A stretch of DNA of 64,000 nucleotides, taken from contig JBJHBI010000010.1 in NCBI GenBank assembly GCA_050485405.1, positions 16,703 to 80,702 of the forward strand, in the 5' to 3' direction. The number at the start of each line of letters is the position of its first letter. Position 1 is the stretch's first letter. Origin of the DNA: Saliniramus sp050485405. GTDB lineage: Bacteria > Pseudomonadota > Alphaproteobacteria > Rhizobiales > Beijerinckiaceae. Below the pieces are notes generated by a model. It was not told the DNA's origin. It made no database searches and was given only the letters and a program-made list of their open reading frames with translations. Made by a program: the position numbers and the translations under genes. Positions 44,101 through 52,353 of this stretch are shown piece after piece.

Positions 44101-44843
44101 GAACGGGTCACCTCTTCCACCTGCGGCACGCGCCGCCTGCGCCGGATCAACCACCACACGCCCGCGAGATCAAGCAGGCCGACCCAGAGGCGGTCGAACA
44201 GGCCGTAATTCGAGACACCGGCGAAGCGCGGCCGGTCCTGTACGTCGACATGCACGATGTCGAGCCCCTCGCGCCGGATCAGCGCGGGCATGAAGCGGTG
44301 GAGCGCGTCGAAATAGGGCAGGCGCAGATAGGTCGCGCGGGCGAAACATTTCAGCCCGCAGCCGCTGTCGCGGGTGCCGTCGCGCAGGATCGCGCCGCGC
44401 ACCGCATTTGCGAGCCGCGATTGCATCCGCTTGCGCAATCCCTTGCGTCCCAGCCGCTGGCCCGCCGCGAGGCCGACACCCGGCCCGCCCGCTTCGAGCG
44501 CGGCGAGGAGCTTGGGAATGAAGGCGGGATCGTTCTGGCCGTCCCCGTCGATGGTGCAGCAATAGCGCCCGGCAGCGCCCATCACCCCGGTGCGCACGGC
44601 AGCGCTCTGGCCGCAGCTCTGCGCATGGCGAAACACCTTCAGATGACGCCGCTCCGCCATCGCCTCGCGCAGGATGCGCGGCGTCTCGTCGGTCGAGCCG
44701 TCATCGACATAGACGATCTCGAACTCCTCGATCTCGCCACAGGCCGCCTCGATCTCCGCGATCAGCGGCAACAGGTTCTCCGCCTCGTTCTTCACGGGGA
44801 CGATGACGCTCAGAAGAGGGCCGGATTGTTCCGCGAGCGTCAT
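44097..44843 (-). CDS. Glycosyltransferase family 2 (polyprenyl-phosphate sugar transferase type)
   Basis: 248 residues from ATG 44843, overlapping the GT39 stop by four bases. LLSVIVPVKNEAENLLPLIA opens the GT-A fold. VDDGSTDETP and the DxD-like IDGDGQND bind the nucleotide sugar. A final hydrophobic segment, LLDLAGVWWLI, may anchor it. The ArnC/DPM1-like type makes an undecaprenyl-phosphate sugar donor for the next enzyme. The sugar cannot be inferred. Confidence 0.9.
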   Translation of the reverse strand: MTLAEQSGPLLSVIVPVKNEAENLLPLIAEIEAACGEIEEFEIVYVDDGSTDETPRILREAMAERRHLKVFRHAQSCGQSAAVRTGVMGAAGRYCCTIDGDGQNDPAFIPKLLAALEAGGPGVGLAAGQRLGRKGLRKRMQSRLANAVRGAILRDGTRDSGCGLKCFARATYLRLPYFDALHRFMPALIRREGLDIVHVDVQDRPRFAGVSNYGLFDRLWVGLLDLAGVWWLIRRRRRVPQVEEVTRS

Positions 44844-46588
44844 GGGGTGACCTTGTAGACGCCGATATCGAGGGGGCGCCCGCCATTGATGTTGAAGCCC
44901 TCGACCCGGGTGAGCAGGGCCGGCGTGACGTCGCTCTCGCGCAGAGCCGCGATGAACGGCTCCTGCTGGCGGGATTCGACGAAGACCATCCGGCAATCCC
45001 CACCTTCGAGGAAGGAGACGGCGTCAGGGCCGGAATCGAGCATGACCAGATCCGTCCCCACGAGAAAAACGAGGCTCGGCTCGCGATACCCCAATGTCCC
45101 GAAGGCGGGATCGGGGCAATCGAGGCTGCGCGAGACGGCGGCGAGATCAGGCGAGACCTGCAGCGAGCGCAGGAGCGGCTGCACGAACTGGAAGACGCCG
45201 ATCGAGAGCACCATGGCCGAGGCGACCGCCGTCAGCGCGGCGGGCACCACCCGCCCCTTCACGAAGAGCCACCAGGCATAGAGCCCGATCAGCGCCGAGA
45301 CGACGACGAGCGGCATCCCGAACAGCAGCATCCCGTCACCCAGCTGAATTCCGGCGATGGGCAAGGCGAAGACGAGCACGAGCGGCACGAAGGCGAGGAA
45401 TATCCCGACGGGCCGCGCCAACGGACGATGCGGGCCGACGAAGCCGTGGCTGATCGCCATGGCCGTGAGGATCGCGATCGCCGGATAGACCGGCATGACG
45501 TAATGCGGCAGCTTCGTCGGCACGATCTCGAAGACGATCCAGCCCGGCACGATCCAGGCGAGCAGGAAGGCCACGACATCCACCCGCCGGTTCGCCCAGG
45601 CGAAGGGCACCGCGATCGAGGCGAGAATGGCGGCGGGCCAGAAGGTGACGAAGAACAGCGCGAGATAGGTCCCCGGCGGCGCCCAGTGATAGATCTGCGC
45701 GGTGCCCAGCTTGCCCAGCATATCCTCCCCCGCCGAGGCGGCGAAGAAATCGGCGCCCGCGAGCCAGGCGATGGCGATGAACCAGGGCCCGGCGATGGCG
45801 AGCGCGATCAGGATGCCGATACCCGGGCGCAGGGCACGCAACCAGTCGAGGGAGCGCTCGCGGATCGTCAGCGTGATCGCGGCGAGGCCCACGAAGAGCA
45901 GGATCACCGGCCCCTTGATCAGGATACCGAGCCCGGTCGCCCCCCAGAAAAGCAGCACATGCGCCCAAGGCAGGATGGCCGCGCCCTTGATCAGATAGGC
46001 CCGCGCCAGCGCACCCATGGCGACGACGATGCAGGCGAGCAGCATCGCATCGGTCTTGGCCAGACGCGCCTCCACCATCAGGATCAGGCTCGCGGCCATG
46101 AAGGCCCCGGCGAGGAAGGCTTCGCGCCGTCGCGCGAGGGCGAGCCCGGCCCAGTAAGTCGCGAGAACGGCGCCGATGGCACCGAGCACCGAGGGTATGC
46201 GGTAGATCGCGACAGTGGTGCGCGCTTCCGGCACGCCGAGCGTTTCCGCGATGGTCACGCTCGCCGCCTGCATCCAGTAGATGCCCACGGGTTTCTTGTG
46301 GCGTGCCTCGTCCTGGAAGCGGATATCGATGAAATCGCCCGTCTCCAGCATCTGCTTCGTCGCCTGCGTGTAACGCGGCTCGTCGCGATCCATCGGCTGG
46401 AGACCGGCGACGCCCGGGAGGAAGCAGACCAGGGCGATCAGGACGAGCACGGCGCAGGCGCGCGCATGGCCGCCCTCGACGAACAGCATCAGCCGGCCGG
46501 CCAGTCCGCGGCCCCGTTCCGGCTGCGCAGCCGAGGGGGCATCGATCACGTCGCGGGAGAAAGCGCTGCTTTCGCGGGACATCGTCAT
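44840..46588 (-). CDS. ArnT-like glycosyltransferase family 39 protein
   Basis: About 582 residues from ATG 46588 (ATG 46582 is also possible; neither has a strong Shine-Dalgarno). Roughly a dozen membrane helices. The first external loop carries MDRDEPRYTQATKQMLETGD and HKKPVGIYWMQAA, the acidic donor-binding loop of ArnT/PMT enzymes. These transfer a sugar from a polyprenyl carrier to lipid A or another surface lipid in the periplasm. Operon with GT2 and LAB_N genes. Confidence 0.9.
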   Translation of the reverse strand: MTMSRESSAFSRDVIDAPSAAQPERGRGLAGRLMLFVEGGHARACAVLVLIALVCFLPGVAGLQPMDRDEPRYTQATKQMLETGDFIDIRFQDEARHKKPVGIYWMQAASVTIAETLGVPEARTTVAIYRIPSVLGAIGAVLATYWAGLALARRREAFLAGAFMAASLILMVEARLAKTDAMLLACIVVAMGALARAYLIKGAAILPWAHVLLFWGATGLGILIKGPVILLFVGLAAITLTIRERSLDWLRALRPGIGILIALAIAGPWFIAIAWLAGADFFAASAGEDMLGKLGTAQIYHWAPPGTYLALFFVTFWPAAILASIAVPFAWANRRVDVVAFLLAWIVPGWIVFEIVPTKLPHYVMPVYPAIAILTAMAISHGFVGPHRPLARPVGIFLAFVPLVLVFALPIAGIQLGDGMLLFGMPLVVVSALIGLYAWWLFVKGRVVPAALTAVASAMVLSIGVFQFVQPLLRSLQVSPDLAAVSRSLDCPDPAFGTLGYREPSLVFLVGTDLVMLDSGPDAVSFLEGGDCRMVFVESRQQEPFIAALRESDVTPALLTRVEGFNINGGRPLDIGVYKVTP

Positions 46589-46898
46589 GAGGGCATCGTC
46601 ATTGGGGGACCTCGACCGGTTCCCCGCGATCCGGAAACCGAATGCCACGGGGCGCCGGGTCATCTCTCCAATCCGGCGCGAAATGTCAAATCCTCCCGTC
46701 GCGTCCGGTCACCGGGTCGCAGGTGCTTAAGCAGCCCTTACCGCGATCATCGAGAATCGAAGCTTTCCGATGACTCGTGATTTTCCTTGCAAACAGAGAG
46801 CCTTGCCCGATCCCCCGATTCGATAAAATTTGAACTATCGGCTTCAGCGGCAAACAAAACCGATGCGGCATCGTCTTCCCGTGGACAGGGAGACGATC

Positions 46899-47540
46899 AT
46901 GCTTTTGACGATGTCGAAACGTGCGGCCATCTTCGCTTTGGCTATCGGGAGCTTTCTCGCCTTGCCGAACCTGGCCGAGGCCGGGCAGACGATGCAGGCA
47001 TCCGGCGTCCAGAATGCGGGCGTGACCATCGAGCGCGGCAGCGCCCGGCCCATCGCCGGCTGGGTCGATTTCTGCCAGCGCTACCCGCAAGAATGCGTCG
47101 TGGACGCCTCGGAGCCCGCGATCATAACGCTCGATCGCGACAACTGGGCGCTGATCAACGAGATCAACCGCACCGTCAACGACGAGATCACGCCGCGTAC
47201 CGACATGGAGCTCTACGGCGTGGCGGATTACTGGACCTTTCCCTATTCGGGCTACGGCGATTGCGAGGACTTCCAGCTTCTCAAGCGCCAGCGCCTCGCC
47301 GATGCCGGCCTGCCGCGCCGCGCCATGCGCATGACGGTCGTCATCGACGAGCAGGGCGAGGGCCATGCCGTCCTGATGATCCGCACCGATCGCGGCGATT
47401 TCATCCTCGACAACGTCACCGACGAAGTCGTGTCCTGGCACGAGACCCCCTATGTCTACGTGTCCCGCGAGAGCCAGCACGCCACCGCCTGGACGTCGCT
47501 GGGCCATACTGTGGCGCCGACCGCCACTGCGGCGCGCTGA
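46899..47540 (+). CDS. Transglutaminase-like cysteine peptidase (BTLCP), copy 1
   Basis: 213 residues from ATG 46899, with GGGAGA upstream; a signal peptide ends near AEAG at residue 29. Catalytic triad Cys122 in GYGDCEDFQ, His156 in EGHAVL and Asp171 in FILDNVT. BTLCP (DUF920) proteins are periplasmic; relatives such as LapG cleave adhesins, but no LapD/LapA partner is nearby. Paralogue of the gene at 47817. Confidence 0.9.
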   Translation: MLLTMSKRAAIFALAIGSFLALPNLAEAGQTMQASGVQNAGVTIERGSARPIAGWVDFCQRYPQECVVDASEPAIITLDRDNWALINEINRTVNDEITPRTDMELYGVADYWTFPYSGYGDCEDFQLLKRQRLADAGLPRRAMRMTVVIDEQGEGHAVLMIRTDRGDFILDNVTDEVVSWHETPYVYVSRESQHATAWTSLGHTVAPTATAAR

Positions 47541-47630
47541 GGCGATCCGAGAGATACGCGCCGCACGGCGCGAAGGGTTGCGAACCCCGGTCACGTCCCC
47601 ACCTCCCGTCCCCAGACCGGGCTCGCATAC

Positions 47631-47657
47631 GGGGCCAGCTGCCAGTCAGCTGGCCCC
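47631..47657 (+). terminator. Probable terminator hairpin after BTLCP copy 1
   Basis: GGGGCCAGCTG (47631-47641) and CAGCTGGCCCC (47647-47657) form a perfect 11-bp stem with a 5-nt loop, about 90 bp after the stop. The T-run is weak, so termination may be partial. Confidence 0.55.
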
Positions 47658-47772
47658 GATCCGTTTCGGCAGGTGCAGTGCCTCACCGTGACATCGACGC
47701 AACGTCCCGGCGAGACGTTAACCGTGATTCTGCTTAGTGCTTGAACGCTTCCGCAGCGCCTGTCAGCTTTGG

Positions 47773-47787
47773 TTAAAATTTTATTAA
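47773..47787. promoter_or_regulatory. CtrA-type box before BTLCP copy 2
   Basis: Exact TTAA-N7-TTAA in an AT-rich patch, 29 bp before the ATG of the second BTLCP gene. It is close to the start for an activator site, so repression or chance remains possible. Confidence 0.35.
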
Positions 47788-47816
47788 AATGTCTGGCAGA
47801 TGCGGGAGCCGGGGGC

Positions 47817-48509
47817 ATGAGGGGCAATCAGGGACGGGATGTCGCGAGGAGGTCGTCGCGCGCGCGGGAACGCGCAGCCGCGATCGCATGCGCGATCGTC
47901 ACCATGGTGCTGGCGGCTCTGGCCCTCACCGCGATGCCGGCATCGGCGCAGCAATATGCCGCCCTGCCCGACAGGGTCACGCCGCTCGACGCGGTCGGCG
48001 GCGCGCGTCCGATTCCGGCCTGGGGCGCCTTCTGCGAGCGGCATCCGATCGAATGCGCCGTCGACCCGCGCGAGGCACGCCACATCACGTTGACACCGCA
48101 GATCTGGGAGCTGATCGTCCACGTCAACCGCACGGTCAATGCCGAGATCACGCCGATGACCGACATGGAGCAATGGGGCGTCGCCGATAGCTGGGACTTC
48201 CCCAAGACCGGCTATGGCGATTGCGAGGATTACCAGCTGCTCAAGCGCCATCGCCTGGCCGAAGCGGGCCTGCCCCGTCGCGCCATGCGCATGACAGTCG
48301 TTCTCGATACCCGCAACGAGGGTCACGCCGTGCTCGAGATCAAGACGGATCGCGGCGCCTTCATCCTCGACAACGTCACTGACGCCGTCCTGCCCTGGGA
48401 CGAGACGCCTTATGTCTATATCAAGCGCGAAGGCCGCGACGACACGCGCTGGGTGTCGCTGGGCGGTGTCGCCGCCTCCCCCACCGCCGTGGCCGGCACC
48501 CGCCGCTGA
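47817..48509 (+). CDS. Transglutaminase-like cysteine peptidase (BTLCP), copy 2
   Basis: 230 residues from ATG 47817, with GGGAGCCGGGGG upstream. A TTG at 47769 is open but overlaps the AT-rich box. A long basic N-terminus (RRSSRARER) precedes the signal helix, ending near PASAQQ. Triad Cys136, His170, Asp185. It aligns with copy 1 through RPIxxWxxFC, NAEITPMTDMEQWGVAD and GLPRRAMRMTVV, pointing to tandem duplication. Confidence 0.9.
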   Translation: MRGNQGRDVARRSSRARERAAAIACAIVTMVLAALALTAMPASAQQYAALPDRVTPLDAVGGARPIPAWGAFCERHPIECAVDPREARHITLTPQIWELIVHVNRTVNAEITPMTDMEQWGVADSWDFPKTGYGDCEDYQLLKRHRLAEAGLPRRAMRMTVVLDTRNEGHAVLEIKTDRGAFILDNVTDAVLPWDETPYVYIKREGRDDTRWVSLGGVAASPTAVAGTRR

Positions 48510-48649
48510 GAGCGGGGCGGAAAGCGCATCGTCACGGGCGCACGAGGCGGCATGTCCGTCTGCGCGCATGCCTGCTGCCATCGGGCTATGTCGGCGCTAG
48601 AATGATGCGCCAAGCGATGACCTAAAGCACCGATTCGGGAGCCCTTCTG

Positions 48650-49273
<624 letters not shown>

Positions 49274-49276
49274 GCC

Positions 49277-49320
49277 CTGTCACGCCGAGACCTGACACCG
49301 CAAGATCTGTCACGCCGAGA
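49277..49320. repeat. 14-bp direct repeat after dgoA
   Basis: CTGTCACGCCGAGA occurs at 49277-49290 and 49307-49320, with a 30-bp period. A related CTGACACCGCAAGA lies between them. Noncoding; possibly a small local duplication. Confidence 0.7.
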
Positions 49321-49327
49321 AATGCGA

Positions 49328-49358
49328 AAAGGCCGCCCCGGATACCGGCGCGGCCTTT
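49328..49358. terminator. Bidirectional terminator between dgoA and the atp operon
   Basis: AAAGGCCGC (49328-49336) pairs with GCGGCCTTT (49350-49358). A/T tracts on both sides allow it to serve dgoA on the plus strand and atpF on the minus strand. Confidence 0.75.
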
Positions 49359-49384
49359 ATCGTTGAACGCTCGTGCAGCCCGTT

Positions 49385-49879
49385 TCAGCTCAGGGTGCGA
49401 CGCGTGTCCTGGAGACCCTGCTTGATCAGGTCTTCGCCGAGCGGGCCCTGGACGGAGCCGCGCAGAACCGTCTCGGAAGCCTTGACCGCAGCGGCGATGG
49501 CGGCATCACGCACTTCGATCATGGCCTGCTCCTCGGCCTGGGCGATCTTCGCTTCGGCGGAGGCGGTGCGGCGGGCGATGAAGTCGGTCAGGCGTGCCTC
49601 GGCATCCTTGGAGATGCGCTCGGCTTCCTCGCGGGCGGCATTGACGATCTCGGCGGCTTCGCTTTCGGCGCGCTCGCGCTTGCGCTCGTATTCGAGCAGC
49701 AGCGCTTCGGCTTCCGCGCGAAGCCGGCGGGCTTCTTCCAGCTCCGAGGAAATCCGCTCGGCGCGCTTGTCGAGCCCGGCTCCGACCCGCTTGAAGACAT
49801 CGAAGCGGACGAGCAGCCAGACCAGCAGCAAGGTGCCGAGGGTCTGCCAGAAATAGGTGTTTGCGAGCAGTGCACTCAT
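49385..49879 (-). CDS. atpF: ATP synthase F0 subunit b
   Basis: 164 residues: one N-terminal membrane helix (YFWQTLGTLLLVWLLVRFDV) and a long charged coiled coil forming the peripheral stalk. Last gene of atpI-B-E-F'-F; 16 bp after b'. Confidence 0.94.
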   Translation of the reverse strand: MSALLANTYFWQTLGTLLLVWLLVRFDVFKRVGAGLDKRAERISSELEEARRLRAEAEALLLEYERKRERAESEAAEIVNAAREEAERISKDAEARLTDFIARRTASAEAKIAQAEEQAMIEVRDAAIAAAVKASETVLRGSVQGPLGEDLIKQGLQDTRRTLS

Positions 49880-49895
49880 GATGACGGCTCCTGCT

Positions 49896-50435
49896 TCAGC
49901 GCTTCATCGCCGCGTCGAGCGCAGCCGAAACGGCGCCCTGGGGCGGTGCGTTGCCGGAAAGACGCTCGACCATGGCAGTGGCGGCTTCCTCGGCGATTTC
50001 GCGGACATTGCCCATGGCCTCGGCCTTGCGGGCGGCGATGGTCTTTTCCGCATTCGCGAGCCGTTCGGCGAGATCCGCCTCGAGCTGCGTGCGTTTCTCT
50101 TCGCTCTCGGCGGCGAGCTTGTCGCGCGTCTTCTGCGCGAGGGCTTGCGCCTTGGCCTTGGCTTCGGCGAGGGCCGTCTCGTAGGCCTCGCCGGCCTCCT
50201 CGGCCTTCTGCCTGGAGAGCGCGGCGGTGTCGAGATCGCGGGCGATGGTCACCTGACGATTCTCGATGATGCCGTGCAGGCGCGGCGCGATGATGCGCAC
50301 CATCAACGTGTAGAGCACGGTGAAGGTGATCGCGAGCCAGATCAGCTGCGACAGGAATGTTTCCGTCTGGAACGGAGGAAACGCGCCCTGATCGGCGGCT
50401 GCCTGCGCCACGACAATGCTGGTTTCTATCGCCAT
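49896..50435 (-). CDS. atpF2: ATP synthase F0 subunit b'
   Basis: 179 residues. About 30 N-terminal residues precede the helix LIWLAITFTVLYTLMVRIIA, then the coiled coil. Divergent b' as in alphaproteobacteria and photosynthetic lineages, forming a b-b' heterodimer stalk. 182 bp after atpE. Confidence 0.94.
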   Translation of the reverse strand: MAIETSIVVAQAAADQGAFPPFQTETFLSQLIWLAITFTVLYTLMVRIIAPRLHGIIENRQVTIARDLDTAALSRQKAEEAGEAYETALAEAKAKAQALAQKTRDKLAAESEEKRTQLEADLAERLANAEKTIAARKAEAMGNVREIAEEAATAMVERLSGNAPPQGAVSAALDAAMKR

Positions 50436-50568
50436 CGTGCTGACGCCTCTTCGATGCGCTTGACCGGTTTCGCCACGGCTGGATCATCCACGCCGAAACG
50501 ATCGCCGGACCGGCGCGAGCCGGACTGTCACCAGCCCGGCGCGCAAGCGGTTTGTTTGCTCATGCGAC

Positions 50569-50589
50569 GGGGCAGCCGGATGCCGCCCC
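50569..50589 (-). repeat. Hairpin downstream of atpE
   Basis: On the minus strand GGGGCGGC and GCTGCCCC form an 8-bp stem (one G-U) with a 5-nt loop, 29 bp after the atpE stop. It could protect or partly end the atpE message, which needs more copies than b and b'. Confidence 0.5.
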
Positions 50590-50617
50590 CTCGCTTCACG
50601 CCAGTAACGGGTATGCG

Positions 50618-50857
50618 TCAGACGACGAAGAGCAGGACCAGCGCGACGACGAGACAGAAGATGCCGAGACCTTCCGCGAGCGCGGCGCCGATGAAGGCGC
50701 GCGGGAACTGGCCGTCGGAAGCGGTCGGGTTGCGCAGCGCGCCGGACAGGAAGTTGCCGAAGATGTTGCCGACGGCGAGCGCGGCGACACCCATGCCGAT
50801 GCAGGCGAGACCCGCGCCGAGATACTTGAAGGCCTCAGCCAGTTGAACCGGTTCCAT
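50618..50857 (-). CDS. atpE: ATP synthase F0 subunit c
   Basis: 79 residues, two-helix hairpin with the Gly-rich first helix LGAGLACIGMGVAALAVGN and the ion-binding Glu62 in ALAEGLGIF. The loop contains RNPTASDGQFP. Forms the rotor ring. 57 bp after atpB. Confidence 0.97.
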   Translation of the reverse strand: MEPVQLAEAFKYLGAGLACIGMGVAALAVGNIFGNFLSGALRNPTASDGQFPRAFIGAALAEGLGIFCLVVALVLLFVV

Positions 50858-50914
50858 GTTGAACTCCTTGAGATTGACAGGCGAGCTTGGGGGTATGGAC
50901 GAGTGCGCCGATCC

Positions 50915-51664
50915 TCAGTGTCCGGGATGCAGCGCGTCGTTGATGTAGATGCAGGTGAGCACCGTGAAGACGTAGGCCTGAAGACCCGCGATGAAGATCT
51001 CGAAAGCGATCAGGGCGAAGGTCATCAGGAAGGGAAGCGGGAACAGCACATAGCCGATACCGCCGACCGACAACAGTGAGACGATGAAGCCGGCGAAGAC
51101 TTTCAGCGCGATGTGACCCGCGAGCATGTTGGCGAAGAGACGCAGGCTCAGCGAGATCGGACGCGAGAAGAAGGAGATGAGCTCGATCACCGTGATGAAC
51201 GGCGCCAGCCAGCCGGGAACGCCCGACGGCACGAACAGACCGAGGAAGTGGAAACCGTGCTTGACGAAACCGTAGACGATCACGGTTCCGATCACGAGGA
51301 CCGCGAGCGCGAAGGTGATGATCAGGTGGCTCGTCACCGTGAAGGCGGTGGGGATCATGCCGACGAGGTTCGCCACCAGAACGAAGAGGAAGAGCGAGAA
51401 GACGAAGGGGAAGAAGCGCATGCCTTCCTTGCCGGTCATCTCGCGCAGCATGTTCGCCACGAACTCGTAGATCGTCTCGGCGAAGCTCTGCCAGCGGTTG
51501 GGCACGAGCAGCGTACCGCGTGTCGCGAGCATCAGGCCGCCCGTGATGAAGGCGACGATGAGGATCATGTGGAGACCGGAATTGGTCAGGGCGACAGGCG
51601 AATCACCGATCATCCCGAAGCGGATGATCTCGGAGATCTCGAACTGCTTGACCGGACTATCCAT
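50915..51664 (-). CDS. atpB: ATP synthase F0 subunit a
   Basis: 249 residues from ATG 51664 (MDSPVKQFEISEIIRF), with GAGG upstream. The proton-path Arg lies in ISLSLRLFANMLAGH. Five to six helices. An extension to 51724 is open but not family-like. Confidence 0.95.
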   Translation of the reverse strand: MDSPVKQFEISEIIRFGMIGDSPVALTNSGLHMILIVAFITGGLMLATRGTLLVPNRWQSFAETIYEFVANMLREMTGKEGMRFFPFVFSLFLFVLVANLVGMIPTAFTVTSHLIITFALAVLVIGTVIVYGFVKHGFHFLGLFVPSGVPGWLAPFITVIELISFFSRPISLSLRLFANMLAGHIALKVFAGFIVSLLSVGGIGYVLFPLPFLMTFALIAFEIFIAGLQAYVFTVLTCIYINDALHPGH

Positions 51665-51764
51665 CGTCGTCGGATCCTCGTGCTCGCCGACATCACGCAT
51701 CGCGATGCGAAATGTGGCCGCCAAAACCAGTTATCGTCGAAAACGCAGCCTTGCGGCGACGCCC

Positions 51765-52178
51765 TCATTCACGCGCATCGTCCTCGGGCCGCCGCGCAGA
51801 CACGGGGGGCTTATCCGAGGTCGGCTTGCGTTTCAACTCCCCGGATGCGCGCAGCATGTTCAGCATGCCCGATCCGAAACCCAAAAGCAGGCCGACAATG
51901 AACCCCCAGGGCGACGATCCGGCGAAACTGTCCAGCATCCAGCCGAGAAAACCACCGGCGATCACGCCGGAGATGAACTCGGCCGAAAGGCGGAAAGCCT
52001 GGCCGAGCCCGCTGGCATCGGAGGCCCTGCGCCCCGCCGCTTTCTCGGATTCCTCCCGCCCGGACGAGATTTCGCCCAACCGGGATCCGAGACGCGCGAG
52101 TCTCGTGGACAGATCGGCATCGTCGCCGGGTTTCGGCTCGCCTTCGTCTTTCCCGTGCCTTTGCGGATCAACCATCAT
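51765..52178 (-). CDS. atpI: ATP synthase accessory protein AtpI
   Basis: 137 residues. Soluble charged N-terminus, then two helices including FISGVIAGGFLGWMLDSF and PWGFIVGLLLGFGSGMLNML, the AtpI signature of rhizobial operons. AtpI assists c-ring assembly or magnesium supply. First gene of the operon. Confidence 0.93.
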   Translation of the reverse strand: MMVDPQRHGKDEGEPKPGDDADLSTRLARLGSRLGEISSGREESEKAAGRRASDASGLGQAFRLSAEFISGVIAGGFLGWMLDSFAGSSPWGFIVGLLLGFGSGMLNMLRASGELKRKPTSDKPPVSARRPEDDARE

Positions 52179-52232
52179 GACACCGTCAAGGGTGGGAAGG
52201 ACAAGAAAAACCGGCCCCCGTCAGCCGCGCGC

Positions 52233-52261
52233 ACCATATTGGGGGCTCGATACCGTGTCAA
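52233..52261 (-). promoter_or_regulatory. Sigma70 promoter of the atp F0 operon
   Basis: On the minus strand TTGACA (52261-52256), a 17-bp spacer and TATGGT (52238-52233). The -35 is perfect. It lies 55 bp before atpI and is the best sigma70 match I saw in the window. Confidence 0.75.
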
Positions 52262-52353
52262 GGATCACGGCGAAACTATGAACCTCTTGATTTTGCTGAA
52301 TAAATCGCCCCAACGTGAAAACTTTGCACGCTTTGTTTCGCACCTGCAGCGTC

